A stretch of DNA of 64,000 bases from Tetragonia tetragonoides (GCA_038025085.1 CM076146.1:25924501-25988500); one strand, 5' to 3'. Counted from the first letter of the stretch, positions 34,832 to 47,388 are shown. Made by a program: numbers and translations. Notes: generated by a model from the sequence alone, not told the origin.

Positions 34832-37338
34832 TTAAGAGTAGAAGTGATACATAGAGGAGTCGATGATGATGTTCCGAAGCCCACCAATTGTCGATGCCAA
34901 CATGATGCACACTCCAATAACTATGCTTGACTGCCAAGAGAGGGGGAAAACAAATGAAGTAAAAAACATAGTAAATGTAAAGAGATTAATTTCAGTGTAA
35001 CATTGTTTATAGTGTACATCATTAAGAAAATTGTCAGTCAGAGCTAATATATATACCCAATTGATGAGCCATGAGAGACTGAATCTCTTTGGTTTCTTGA
35101 TGATGAGCCATATGATGCTAGGCAGCTGATAAATATTCACATTATATAAAGGGTTAGCCAGTGATTCTTGGAATATGTATGAAGATATGTTAAGAAGACC
35201 AACAAGACCTGTATGTAGAAAGTGAAGATCTTACAAAGTACGACGTTGGAGCAAAGCCAAATCCTCCAAAGAAACCAAGAAGATCCCCGAAGAAAGGGAA
35301 GGTGACTCCAATAAACAATGTGAATACTGCAGTTATTTAAGGGTAATTTAGCAGGCTTCGATCTAATAAGAAACTTTCGTTATGGCGTTTGAGATGATTA
35401 AGAAGACACCATGTATGCTAACTCACCAACATAGGTAGTTCGAGTGATAAGTCGAAGTGTAATTCCTGGAGAAAAATTCAGCCTCTTTGTCATTAATTTC
35501 TCTAGCAAATCAAAGATAGGCATTGCATATACCTGCATATCAGCATACAAACATATATGTTCATTAGATTTTTATAAAATTGATGTTACAGAACATACAA
35601 AGAATAAAAAACCAGATATTTACTTGGTAGCTGCCAATGACATGAATGACCACCATCAAGTTAGCAGAGGCGATAAGCCAAGCAGGCCTCTGAAGTGCAA
35701 CTAGCACATTGTCTTCAACATCTTGGCCAAACGCCCAGTATCCGATAAATGCCACAGGGAAATAGCAAATTGCATTGATAAAGTAAGCACCTAAGGCACC
35801 TCTCCACATCGGTACCCTTGAGGGCTTCTCGGGAGTTGATGGTATCGTGGCTTGGATTTCCAGGGCAACTGCATGCCCTGCATATGCAAATGATATCTGG
35901 CCAAGTGCATTGAAGACCCGGAATAGGTAGTCAGTTGAACTTGTCGCCTTGTACTCGTAACTTACATTCTCAACCTGACCCTTGGCCAAGCAGCCAACCC
36001 AGGCTATTGTTGAATAGCTGCAATTTTGTGTGCTTCAAATGCTTAGCTTTTCATGTGTATGGGTTCTGATAACAGTGTATGTCTGTTTATAGCTGTTATA
36101 CTATGACCGTATGACAGTAATGTGTACTTAAGTGTTATCTTGAGATGAGATAAATTCAGGTGTAATTTGCCAAAACTATGCTTAGAATGCTTAATTTTTC
36201 ATAACTATACTTGTACCTGAGTGACATGACAGCAGCAGCTAAGGAAATCCCAGTAACAGAATTGAAGTTGGGGAGCTGAGAGAGCAAGATATGGAGTGAC
36301 CCAAAAATGATAATCCAATAGGACTGCTTAAGTCTGACACAGTTCGTGCAGGCTATCTCCATGAACTTCTTAAGGCACTTCCCTCCTGTAACCATGTAGA
36401 CGATGTCACAACCCACCTGCACAATCAGCTGCTGAGGGAGGACCACCCAAGGCCCGAGTCTTGGCCCAAAAGCGTATCGCCCAAGGTCATAGTACCGGTC
36501 TAAACGGGTCCCTGGGACACACTCATGGAGCTGTATCATTTGCCACATAGTATTCAAAGTCATGCACCATGATACTATCATAACCACAGTTCCTGGTCCC
36601 CTGTTACATCAGTTTAAGATTTTCAAAAGCTAGCTCTCCATACCATTACCAAACAATACCATCTATCCATTGTCTTTCTTAAGGATCCTTCATAGGGTGA
36701 GGGAAAAAGAGGGGTGGGGGAAGGTTTTTCAGATGTATACAGCTTTTACATGACTAGCAGTTGTGTAGAGTCTGTTTCCATCTTATCCCTTATTTTTATA
36801 ATTATATATTTTGGTATTTAGAAATCCATTTTATTAAATGATAAAAGAAGGGAGCCGAAGCTCATACACCAATAGGAGCCGAATCTCATACATACACAAA
36901 TATATAGCAGCCAAAACTCATACACCCATTCATCCTTGATTGGAAATGCATCAATTGTTCACAACATGACTCAGTTTATCATAATCTAAAGACTGAAAAT
37001 TTGCTGAATATACATGGAAAAGCAAATTATCTGAGTAGAATCTATAAGAGCTTACCATCCTAAGTAAGCCATGGCATAAGGGAGGCTGAGAACTCCAGCA
37101 CCAACCATGGCAGTGACTGTGTGGAAAGTGGAGTACCACCATTTGGCTCGACGAGGAGGGCCTGTTTCTGTCCATTCTTTAACTGACAAATCTTCCTGGT
37201 ACAGTTTTTCATACAGTATATGTTAATTCATGACATTCAGTTTGAGTAATAGGGTTCTGAGAAAAAAAGAAAAAGGAGTTTCAGTCAGGCATGCTAGTAT
37301 ACCTTAGGATTAGGAGGTTGAAGGGTAGTTGAATCCAT
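34832..37338 (-). CDS. LHT: LHT-type amino acid transporter (lysine/histidine transporter-like)
   Basis: Eight exons on the minus strand: 37338-37303, 37195-37056, 36600-36217, 36017-35624, 35532-35427, 35326-35235, 35125-35057 and 34930-34832. Phases fit throughout and give 439 residues, the family's usual length. Visible features are the cytosolic N-terminus ([12 protein letters not shown]), [20 protein letters not shown] covering the first helix, [38 protein letters not shown] and the terminal SSMYHFYS. About 11 hydrophobic helices are expected from the family and fit the composition. LHT proteins (AAAP family) are plasma-membrane H+-coupled importers of neutral and acidic amino acids, and some carry the ethylene precursor ACC. 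I cannot assign the paralogue. Intron 2 contains three degenerate repeats around GGAGCCGAAGCTCATACACC (36850-36930). Confidence 0.94.
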
Positions 37339-37816
37339 CTGCCTGTGCTTCAGAGTAGACAGCAACAATGTTAAGTTTTCTTTTATAGTGGTTGCTGAGT
37401 TAAATACTTGTACAGAAGAAACAAAGGGGAAACAAAGAACATTTTGTCATCATTGGCCAATTGGGCATAATTACATGAAAAAGACAATTGTCCCTACAAG
37501 TTTAAGTTTGTGTACAACCGACCTCCCTTACCCTGTCTAGATGGGAGCCTCTTTGAAGGAATTGGGGTAATGTTGATGTTGTTGTTCATTGCTGCATCTG
37601 GAACAAGAAAGCAGCCAAATACCCCAAAGAAAGCTAAAGGAGTTGGTAGTAGGTGAGTGGGATCAATCTTCATGCAACTTATCTTGCCTAATACTTAAAA
37701 GAAGGCAAGATGGGTAATCAATTATTACTTATCAGATTAGAGACTACTTTTGTGAAGTGAAAGTGGTTCTTTCAGGTCCCTTGCTCTTAAGTTCTTAAAA
37801 TCTCCTTAGTTTACTA
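37339..37816. other. Upstream region of the LHT-type gene
   Basis: Probably holds the promoter and 5' leader of the minus-strand transporter gene. I see no element or open frame worth reporting. Confidence 0.35.
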
Positions 37817-37936
37817 AACAACAACAACAACAACCCAGTAAATGTCCCGCCGAGGGCGGGATCTAGGGAGGTCCAGATGTACGCAGCCTTACCCCTAACT
37901 AGTCGCTTAGCAGAGAGGCTGTTTCCGAAAGACCCA
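37817..37936 (-). mobile_element. 5'-truncated SINE with (GTT)n tail
   Basis: Read on the minus strand it contains GGAAACAGCCTCTCTGC, then GGGGTAAGGCTGCGTACA, and ends in GGGTTGTTGTTGTTGTT. This order matches the 3' half of a widespread dicot tRNA-derived SINE as I know it. The tRNA-related 5' part with A and B boxes is absent. Confidence 0.6.
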
Positions 37937-40345
37937 CGAAAACCCTTAATTTACTGTATAACTTATATGCAGGAAAGTATATGGCCATCATCAAGTTCAG
38001 ACTAATTGACTCATATTCAAAACAAACCACTCAAAAATAATGGTAAAAACCAAAAAAGAGCTTATTAGATGGAACTAGAGTGGAAGTAATCATAAGAAGG
38101 ATGGACAAAACTATGATTGTTCCTCACCTTTGCTTTCAATTTTGTTTATTTATCAAAGTGGTTGTAGTTTTAAGACTTGAAGCTCTTTGAAGGGCAAGCT
38201 TTTAAGTTTTAAGATCTTTTTTATATTTATTTAAAGAAACCACATTAACCTCCATTTAAAATGGTATATTGCAATTTACCACCTTGGGCCACCTAAAATG
38301 ACCATTTTTGCCCTTTGAACAAAGTGATCTTGTTGGACATCTGTTGGGGACTTGGGGTAAATTGATCATTTTTTGGCAGCTCAAGGTGGTTGCTTACAAG
38401 TAACAAGTTACAACAAAACTATTTTGAAATAGTTTCGTAATGGGGCGAAAATTCACCCCTAACAAGTAGTATCGTAATGGGGCGAAAATTCCCCAACAAC
38501 GATTTGACTCTGAAGATATACTGGTCCTGTTCTGAACAAGCCTTGCAGGTCCAACCTACTCCTAATCCAAGAGTCAGCATTCTCCAATAGTATGTCCCTG
38601 GCATCTGCATATAGAAGCAGTCAAGCAACACACCAAAACCAAAATTAACATAAAGAACAAAAAAAAAAAACAGCAACAATAACTCAACTAAAAAAAGTTT
38701 GTGTAAATGAGCCAACACATGATGTATGATTAAATAATAATCGTCACCCTTCAATGAGTCTGAAATTGTCAGCAGTGATTAAAACAAAATTAACAGAAAT
38801 GAAACTACATTAAATTTTGCCAAAAGTTGAATCTCAATAATCTTACAGTAATAATCTTAATAATTCCCATCCAAAAATAAATAAAAATCTTCATATCTAT
38901 AATTGTTACTAATTATAATTGGGGATTGTTCTTGGGACCTTGAGTGAAAGATAGAGTGTAGTCATATTGGCCATCCACAATCATCTTATATGGCATAGTG
39001 TAACTGAAGAGTGCTCTAAGTTACTCTACAGGGGGTGAATAGAGTGACTCCAATTTCGCGCGACTACACAGACTTTTGAGACTTAAGAACAATGTACACA
39101 ACGTTGTTGTTCTTATGCAGTTAACAGAACACAAAGCAAAAGACTGAAAGTAAATAACACACGCCTTTTTTAACGTGGAAAACCTCCTAGGCTCAATAGG
39201 AGTAAAAACCACGACCCAGTTACTTGGAATTTTGTCACACTACTTATCTTATAACCTGAGCCAAAACAGGATACAACACAGTACCCTAACAACACCACAC
39301 ACCGTCACTGATGTGTTGTCAATCCTTCCAAGTCACACACTAACCTGAAAGAAACTCTACTCTTGTTACTAAGCGAGAGCTATTATCAGATTTTCAGATT
39401 GTTTGTCCTATAACACGCTTCTCTACTAAGCAAAATAAGACCACAAAAAAACCTATTATGCAATGACCAATCTAAGCAAGACTCAAAATGACCACGACAA
39501 GGAACATGGTTCAAGGTTGTTCTTGTGACCACGGGACGTATCTCGTTGGATGATTTAATACTTTGCACAAATGATTCTGAATTCAATAATGCACGCAAAG
39601 CTTAACCTTCAACTGAGCCTATCAAGAGCCTGCCAGGCGTAAAAGCTCCTCCATCTAGGTTAAATCTTTTCAGAATATTAAAGATAGAATTTCCCAAAAG
39701 ATAAGATAGAGTTTAACTAAAGATCAAAGACCTTTCCTTAAACCAACCTAGATGATAAAACGTCCATAATAGTTTAACAGAAAATCTCAACCAGATGGTT
39801 AAGTGATTTATCATAATATAATCTCTAAAAGATAACTAGAAATATTCCAAAAGATAATCCACCTACCTAAACAATATAAGCTTGGTCATTAAGTAAAATA
39901 CTTTTCCAATATAAATAGGATCCAAAGCGTTGTTCCCTTTTGATTCCTTCAAGCGTTAGTGCTGGTCATAGAGAACAGGGTTCACAAGGCTGTTCCCCTG
40001 TACTCATAGACGCATGCACTCAGTCCTACACAACCTTGTTCCCTTGTCATGATCAACTTAGACTCTTGCTAAAATGCTAAGTAGTCAAGCATAGTACACA
40101 AAGACTAATAATAAATGCTCTTAACTACATTACATAGTATTCATGTCTTGTGAGGATCCAAACATTTTCATGATCAATCATGCATTGAGCATTTCAACTT
40201 CTTGCATCCTTAAGTAAATCTGTCCTCATTATTAGTTCAATCGAAGATAAGAACACTTTATTTGTTATCATCAAAACCAGGAACCCAACAGTAGCTATGG
40301 TAAACCAACTCACAGAAACTAAATTCTGACAAATTCATTTTGTAT
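37937..40345. other. Intergenic stretch with unclassified repeat-like DNA
   Basis: Two 19 bp copies of CGTAATGGGGCGAAAATTC sit near 38434 and 38470. From about 39030 (GGGGGTGAATAGAGTGACTC) to about 40290 the sequence resembles non-coding interspersed repeats seen in plants (ACGTGGAAAACCTCC, AAAAACCACGACCC), but I see no LTR pair, terminal repeat or protein domain. Small open frames here look like chance. Confidence 0.35.
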
Positions 40346-40770
40346 TTAAATAGCAAAGGACTAATAGTCTAATACACATATTTTAGAAATCACTTGTATT
40401 GTCTTGACCCCAAGTCCACACAATTGTGTGAATTCAATTAAAAAAAGTTTAATTCGAAAGAAATGAAACTATATGACGTAAAAACAAATGAAATCAGTGG
40501 CGAAACCAAAAAGTAAATCAAGTAGGTGCACTAGCTGGTAAAATAAACAAGTTTTGTATTTAGATGACAAATAGCAAAGGACTAATAGCTAGTTTAATAC
40601 ACATATTTTAGAAATCACTTATATTGTCTCAAACCCAAGTCCACACAACTGCGTGGATTCAATTAAAAAAGTATAATTCGAAGGAAATGAAACTATATGA
40701 CGTAAAAAAATAAAATCAGTGGCGGAACTAGAAAGCAAATCAAGTAGGTGCACTAGCTGGTAAAATAAAC
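40346..40770 (+). repeat. Tandem duplication (about 216 bp unit)
   Basis: Two adjacent copies, starting AAATAGCAAAGGACTAATAG at about 40347 and 40568. Both contain AAATCACTT.TATTGTCT, CACACAA.TG.GT, ATATGACGTAAAAA and CAAGTAGGTGCACTAGCTGG. They differ at roughly one base in ten. Confidence 0.85.
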
Positions 40771-40875
40771 AATACTTAAAAAAATTATTTAAAACTTTAT
40801 TTTGCAAAGAAATAAAAAAAAAAATACTTCAAGTGGATTCAAAGAAATTCACCCATGAGTGGATCCGTCACTAAA
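40718..40875. mobile_element. MITE-like element with AGTGGCGGA ends
   Basis: Starts AGTGGCGGAACTAG and ends TGGATCCGTCACT, short imperfect inverted repeats of a kind common in dicot intergenic DNA. The duplication at 40346-40770 repeats its left half. No target duplication was confirmed. Confidence 0.4.
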
Positions 40876-41953
40876 TGAAACTCAAAATGAGACGTTTACT
40901 TAAAAAAAAAAAAATCAAAAGGAAACCATCACTAAAATAATGAAATTAGTTGAGTTTCATTTTTTTTACTTATACAATACTCTGAATCATTTTCCTTACG
41001 ACATAGTTTCATTAAATCTACACGATTATGTAGACACCTAAGAAGAGAATAGGAGACTTTTATTTATAGAAAAGTCACATTAAATACTTTGGCCTTCCTT
41101 TTTTCTCAACCCTTGAAATTCTATATGATAATGAAATCGGGGCTGTAGTTGGTTATCTACCAGCGATAAGCTCCTCTTTCTACTAGAATTTTTCATTTTT
41201 CATTGCTATTTGGTTTTTTAATTGGGTAGGTCAATCAATTTCGCTCCATTGTGAAGTTTTAATTGCTCCTTTGGTGAGATTTCGATCAAACCAATTGTGA
41301 GGTTAATTTGACTCATTTTGTGAGGTTCATTTTGACTCCATCTGTGAGGTTCACTTTAACTCATTTTTGTGAGTATTATCTATTCATTTTTGGAGGGTTG
41401 GTAGTTTTTGGTTTATGGAGTACGATGGGGTGTCCTTTGCTCGGAGGATTTTCTTCTAGGCTACAGGACATCTTAGCCTCTATTTAATTATTTCGGAATT
41501 GAAGGTAGAATGTGAAGTTGATAGTCTGCGGCTTCAGTTCGTTTGTACGGTGATACTGCAGATCTTATTCTTCAAGAGACAGTCTACAATGTCAGAATCG
41601 TGTATTCATCAAGGCTATGGTTGAGTCTTCCGCAAACAGGTTGTGATATGCAAAACAACGATAAAAAGGAGGCCGTTTAGGATTGTCAAATCTCATGAAC
41701 TTGATAATCTTTCAATTAGAATGTAATCTGATGTTTTAGATTTATTTATGGTTGAACTTAATATCGTTTGTAAATGCCATATGACCTATTATTATTAGTG
41801 CAATTTCTATTTATTTTTTTTCAAAAAAAAATTAGACGCCTAATGCTTAGGCAATAATTTGCGTCATTATATGAAAATTCAGTGTGTATTCTAATAATTT
41901 GCGTCACTATATGAGAATTCAGCGCGTACCCGGAGTCTCTAGTCGCCTTATAT
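40876..41953. other. Intergenic stretch
   Basis: Short TGTGAGGTTCA.TTTGACTC repeats occur near 41290-41370. No gene or element boundary is visible. Confidence 0.35.
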
Positions 41954-42116
41954 AAGAGCATCTCAAATGTAAGATTTTTGAAGAGGTTAAAGATGTGAAA
42001 CTTTCCCAAAAAACCTCTACCCGTAGTGATAAACCTATAAACCTCTTTATTTTACAAACTACTTTGTCTAGACAAACCAGGTTTGTCTAGACATAATCTT
42101 TTTCTAAATTGGGTCC
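41954..42116 (+). repeat. MITE-like repeat X, copy 1, left part (split by Athila)
   Basis: Starts AAGAGCATCTC and matches 59595-59765 along its whole length (CCCAAAAAACCTCTACC, CTTTTTCTAAATTGGGTCC). It is cut by the Athila element at 42116; its right part continues at 59196. Confidence 0.85.
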
Positions 42117-43444
42117 TGACACAACCATAACTGCACGGTGTATGTCGAAGTAATAATCAAGTTCGTACCACGGAGACTCGTTGATAAAGTACTAAATATC
42201 CCTAAATTATAGGCTATCTAAACCGATTAAAGAGTAGTTGAGTAAATTGGTTAACCTAAGTAAACTAATTGATGAAAGCAAATAAAGATGTGAAACGATA
42301 ATAAAGGCAATTCTAGGATAGGAATCACCACTAGTCATGCACCTTGAAAGTCAATTAGTCCCAAATAACCTCCCAAACTTAAATAACAAACCACTTGACA
42401 ATTAGCAAAGGCATCACAAACACCTTCTTTCGAAGGGATGTGATTTACCCAAAGACAAACCAAGAGTCCTATTTCTAGGGTCCTAATTAGGCATACGTTA
42501 TATTAAATTAAGCTAATTATATAGTCACAAAAGAAATAATCCACTTTCGTGGTATTAACAAGCATCAATAGTCAAGCAACCACTATCATCAAACACATTT
42601 CCATGCTTAACAATAGGCATAAAGAAGATAAAAAGTGGATCAAGCAATTTATCAAACACTTGGTGAGCACATGCTTAACATTGATAGAAATTTGATGATA
42701 AACTTGGGGAAAGGGGCAAACCAACAATCAAGAGCATGGATTAGGGCTACCTAATCCTAGAACTAATTAAACTACTCACTAATCATGGTATTAAGCGAAA
42801 TAAACTTCATAATAACAATACCCATTAACATTCAACAACAAAGATTAGAACTTGCAAAGTATTTATAGAAAGAGAGAGGAGAAAGAAAACTTACAACCAA
42901 TATTCAAGATTAAAGAGAAGATTTTCACTAATTAACAATGTTTAACACTCACTAATTACTCTAAACTCACTATTTGAGGAACTCTAATGAAAACCCTAGA
43001 AAAGTTAAACTAAAGATAAGATGAGATAATCGGATCCCGTACAAAAGCGGGTATTTATAGCCCAAGGGTCGCGTGCGCGAGGAGGCAAGCTGTTTTTCAC
43101 CCAGACCGGCCGTTTTTCACCCAGTTTCACGACAACAAGCCTTCCAAGGCTTGCTGAGGTGAAATGGACATTTTTGGTCTTCTTCTTGCCCGTTTTTCCA
43201 CTTCAAGCTCCCTTCTTGTGACTTCAAGCTTTGTTCTCCACTCCATCATTCCTTCCTTTCGATCTGTGATGCTCCATTCGATCTAAGAAACCTATAAAAC
43301 AACTTAGAACACCAAGAAAACAAGAACACGTAACCTAGAAACAAAAGGTGAAGCTAAACTACCAAGAATGCACTCAAACTACAAAAAACTAGCTAAAACT
43401 AGTGAAATAATACACTAAAACTACGCACATAAACGTGTGCACCA
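42117..43444 (-). repeat. Athila 3' LTR (left in window)
   Basis: 1328 bp. On the plus strand it starts TGACACAACC and ends GTGTGCACCA. It lacks a block carrying GGGCGAAAAACGGCC that the other LTR has near 58820. Confidence 0.92.
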
Positions 43445-43457
43445 AACTCCCCTATGC
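43445..43457 (-). promoter_or_regulatory. Athila polypurine tract
   Basis: On the minus strand ATAGGGGAGTT directly precedes the 3' LTR, the expected plus-strand primer site. Confidence 0.6.
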
Positions 43458-45318
43458 TAGACCTTTGCTTGTCCTCAAGCAAACTACAAACCACTAAATT
43501 ATCACACCAAGCAAGATCGAAGGTTAGCACGAAGATTTGAGAGATCACCTACTCAAGTGAAGAACATCGGGAAAGAACCTAGCATGAACACAAGAACTCA
43601 AGACCTTGAGGCCAAAAAATCTTTAAAAAGTATTCCAAACTCTAGTTTTGAAGACTTGGATCAAGTTCACAAAGCACATGGTATACAAGCACTCAACCGA
43701 CTCGCTAATTCTCCTCAAAAAGTGGAACAAGTTACCCCGAAAGACTCACTTTGGGAAGTGTAAGTCCCTCACCCTCATGTGTTTGGGGTAATTATGCAAT
43801 AATCAACACTCGGGATTCAAACTTCGGTGACATCCTACCATATGCTTGCCTATCCTCTAGAATCTCTACCGCTAGGAGACAACTCCATATGCAAAGGTCG
43901 GGAGGTCTTTTGGGTTGTAATGAGGCTTAAGGTAAGGTGGGAATGCATTTGGGATGTGGACTTAGAGTCAAAAAGACATAGTGGAAACACGAACATCTCC
44001 CCAATCCGTCTAGAAAAGATCAAGGAGGTGCCAAAAATATTTTCAAATATCAAAAACACCAACTCCAATCCTATGGAATAATCACCAAGCCAACCTTATT
44101 TACAACCTTAACTAAACTACGACATTAGGAGTATCGGGGCAAGATGATTCCGATTAAATGAGATAATAAGCCCTTCTTCTACCCCTAGAACGTTTATTTG
44201 ACTTTTTTTTTCTTTTTTTGTTCTTTTTTTTTCATACATTCAAGCTTCTTGAAACTCAAAAATCAACCACTAACACATCTAATTTCACCAAAGGCGCCCC
44301 CATGCTTATCTTTTACTCCAACTCACAATTCAATACATCACCCCAACGAGAATGACAAATTCCTCTAGTTTTAGACTCGGGAGAGGGAAAAATCTGTTTG
44401 GGAAAGAGAAAGCATGTAATAAAGTTCGTCAAAGAAATGGAACAAGCTCAAAGGGTCTCCAAAGTGGTAAAATGATGCATAAGGTAGGCAATTTGGCTTA
44501 AAGTGGCTTGAATACAAATAGACAAATGAACGCCTCCGTCCTACCAATACAAAATAGGTGTCTAATGCAATTTTGACCAAGAGTCAAGGCAAGTTCTAGA
44601 GTGATGCCAACCGAAGTGAATCAAGCACACATGAAAAGAAATAAACCGATATGAGGTGTCGGTCTTGGGCTCAAATTCTCACAGGTTAAAGTCCATCCAA
44701 AGCTAACCATTCCACGAATTAAGGAGGATTAGCAAGTGATTGACAAAGTGCTAACACTCATGCTTGCATACCAAGGCCAAGTGAAAAGAAACCAATTCTA
44801 CAAATCATGATTCGGAGATCTCATTTTCGAAATTTTCACCTCAAAGTTCAAGTTTCATGCCACAAGCCAAGTACTAACCAATGTTCCTCTATGTTCATCA
44901 TATAAGGATCACTTCTCTATAATTTTTTTTGTATTTTCGGATTTGTTTTTTTTTTAATGCAAACTAGATGATATGCAAGCCTAAACATGCTCAATGCAAT
45001 CTAATTGATAATTTCTACAAAGTCATGTAACTAAATGGGTTAAAAATTAAAATGCAACCTAGCATGCTCCTATATGCAAACATTCAACAAGAGTAATCAC
45101 CACGCCCACAACTCACAACACCACATTCCACATCACAACCATCAACCAATCACCACACCTCATCAACATCACAACCAATAACCACATACATCCAACATAT
45201 AAGATCCACCAACCAACTAAAACATCATAAGACACCCCCCTCCCATGCTAAGACATGCATTGTCCTCAATGTAAGAAAACAATAAAAGGGTAAGGGAGGG
45301 GAGGGAAACTTACAATGC
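43458..45318. other. Athila 3' non-coding interior
   Basis: Non-coding spacer between the extra ORF and the 3' LTR, as is common in Athila. Two short plus-strand open frames (43557-43763 and 43827-44081) show no domain and lie antisense to the element. Confidence 0.6.
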
Positions 45319-46803
45319 TCATTGAGGTGGTGGTTGTTGGTTGAAATGCCAAGCACTCCATTGTTGGAGTATGTTGTTCATTTTCCCCATGGTGGAATTC
45401 ATGAGGTGAAGGGACGTATCCACATTTGTCATTTGATTTTGCATTTGGTCAATCCTTGTTGTCATGTTGTCCATCGACGTTTGCATGCGTTGATGATCAC
45501 CCTCCAATGAGGTGATCCGGTGGTTCAAATGCTCATACCCATGATAGGAGTGGGAGTTGTTACCATGCTCATGGGGTGAGCGGTAATCGCTATCATGGTA
45601 AGTTTGGGGCACATAAGTATACCACCCACTTTCTTGGTGTGGAGGTTTTAGGTGATCCCAATCGCCCACCGGATTGCTCGGCTCCCCAAACTCCGGTTGC
45701 TCTTCTTCTCTCCTCACTACGAGTTCTTCGATTTTTGACAAATCCGAGGGTGCTCCCATGGGGAAGGACTCCTCATCCGTCAAATCCTTTTTGTAGAGCC
45801 AATTCTCCGATTTGGAGAGGTCGGTGCGCTCCTTGTTAGGGAGAGGGAAGAGGAGCTTGGAGCGATCCTTGACATTCACCCTCAAGTATAAGTGCTCCCC
45901 GCTCTTGAAGAAGAAAAACATAGAGTTGAAGTAACCGAGGGTAAGCCGAGTGTCCTTAGTTATGGCGGGTAAGGTCTCTAGTCCGGAGAGCAAATTCATA
46001 CCCCGGATAAGGGAGGTGAGAACCCCTCCAATGAGTGGTGGTTTCACCCCGGACCTCCTATTGGAAATCCTTGCTATTTGACGGATAAGCAAAGCGCCAA
46101 GATCAATATGCACATTATTAACCATTTCCCACAAGATGAACAACTCTGTTCGCCGAACATTTCCCTGGCTCTCGTTACGGGCAAGAATTGTGGAACCCAA
46201 GTATCGTTGGAGGAAACGAAACACCGGGTTTTGAATTTTTGTTGCCTTTGCTCCAATGCCCAAAGGTCCGGTGGCAATGAGGTTCCAAAAAGCCAATTCA
46301 TCAAATTCTGGGACTTTGTTATCATCAAAAATCCCCCCCTTCGGGAATCCCATATACTCATTGAACATGCCAAGTGAGACCGTGTAGGACTCGTTCCAAA
46401 CCCGAAATGCTACATGACCCGAAGCTTCCCCATTTTCTTTAATGCTAACAAATGATTTAAAAGAAGCCAACACCTCTAGAGTAAGTCTATCAAATGTTGG
46501 GTCTCTTAATTTCCAAAATCGCCCCATTTCTATGTTCTTAACCAACCTATGAACATCTTGTGTGATACCAAGTGCTTTCAAAGTTGTGCCATCCCAATAT
46601 CCAGTTGCCTTAATCCCAACATTTGCAAATTTAACATAGCATTCTTCCATTTCACGATCTAACATCACAATATCATGGGGATTGGGAGAAGAGATATAGT
46701 TACCGATTTGGGGAGCCGGGACTTGAGGAGGCGGGGGTGGAGGAGGTGCGCTTGAGGAGGAAGCTTGACCCCTTGTTTGCGACCTTGTCCTCTTTGTGGC
46801 CAT
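45319..46803 (-). CDS. Athila extra ORF (ATHILA ORF-1-like protein), intact
   Basis: Uninterrupted frame of 494 codons from MATKRTRSQTRGQ; an upstream in-frame Met at 46851 is less likely because the basic MATKR start is typical. Order of features: Ser/Pro-rich N-terminus with a poly-Pro run (about residues 15-35); a globular part with REMEECYVKFANVGIKATGY, IEMGRFWKLRDPTFDRLT and FNEYMGFPKGG; a charged linker; and a C-terminal coiled coil with regular Met/Ile/Leu spacing (about residues 410-480). The globular part resembles the Athila ORF-1 family (my recollection is PF03078). It lies downstream of pol, where some Athila elements have an env-like gene, but I see no signal peptide or transmembrane helix. 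It is intact although gag-pol is broken. Function unknown. Confidence 0.8.
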   Translation of the reverse strand: MATKRTRSQTRGQASSSSAPPPPPPPQVPAPQIGNYISSPNPHDIVMLDREMEECYVKFANVGIKATGYWDGTTLKALGITQDVHRLVKNIEMGRFWKLRDPTFDRLTLEVLASFKSFVSIKENGEASGHVAFRVWNESYTVSLGMFNEYMGFPKGGIFDDNKVPEFDELAFWNLIATGPLGIGAKATKIQNPVFRFLQRYLGSTILARNESQGNVRRTELFILWEMVNNVHIDLGALLIRQIARISNRRSGVKPPLIGGVLTSLIRGMNLLSGLETLPAITKDTRLTLGYFNSMFFFFKSGEHLYLRVNVKDRSKLLFPLPNKERTDLSKSENWLYKKDLTDEESFPMGAPSDLSKIEELVVRREEEQPEFGEPSNPVGDWDHLKPPHQESGWYTYVPQTYHDSDYRSPHEHGNNSHSYHGYEHLNHRITSLEGDHQRMQTSMDNMTTRIDQMQNQMTNVDTSLHLMNSTMGKMNNILQQWSAWHFNQQPPPQ

Positions 46804-46899
46804 TTGCAATGTCAATTTAACCTTTGAACCAAAAATCACCAAAACCCACAAAGTAATTCAACCAAAAGCCTTCACAAAATAATACCCACAATAACTCAC

Positions 46900-47367
46900 T
46901 GTTGGAATAATGGCACCCAAAGGTTATGGGGTGACTTGTAACCGATTTGTAATTAATTGTGGGTAATTCATATCCCATAATGTGCCACTAATAAACCCAT
47001 TTAAGCTACTTTAATGGGTAGTGGGAGGTTACATTTACCATCTATAAATTGGGTGTCCATGTTCACTAGAGGATGAGATAGAGAGAATGTGAAGCAAGAC
47101 AAATCTCTTCATATCCCAATGTGTGATTAGTTTCTGGGTAATTGTATTTGTGTAAGTTCCAAACCTCCATCCATGAGTGCACTTGTTTGGGGGTTGTTGT
47201 GTTAACCTTGGGGAGCGACCGGCGGAGACGATTTGCACCAAAGTCGTGCCGAAAATCGCTTTCAAGGCAGTGGCCCTCATACCACGGCGCAACGATTATT
47301 TGATAAGTCATCTACTCTATCCTTTATATATTATTTTGTTATTGATCAATACCTTATATTTCCTACA
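46900..47367 (+). repeat. Non-autonomous element 5' LTR
   Basis: 468 bp, TGTTGGAATAATGG...TTTCCTACA. It contains a TATAAATT box near 47042. It is identical by eye to 50573-51040. Open frames on its minus strand recur in both LTRs and are not genes. Confidence 0.95.
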
Positions 47368-47388
47368 ATTTGAAAGCGATTTTACTAG
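47368..47388 (+). promoter_or_regulatory. Damaged or unusual primer binding site
   Basis: Directly after the LTR comes ATTTGAAAGCGATTTTAC. A normal Copia site would read ATTTGGTATCAGAGCGATTTT. The sequence looks like that site with an internal loss of about 6-7 bases, keeping the flanking ATTTG and AGCGATTTT. Priming could be by another tRNA; the identification is inference. Confidence 0.4.

Noticed and set aside
39021..40300. Possible LTR or LARD element starting GGGGGTGAATAGAG
   Set aside because: No terminal repeats, primer site or target duplication could be found.
43557..44081. Two plus-strand open frames in the Athila 3' spacer
   Set aside because: Antisense to the element, composition like non-coding spacer, no family resemblance.
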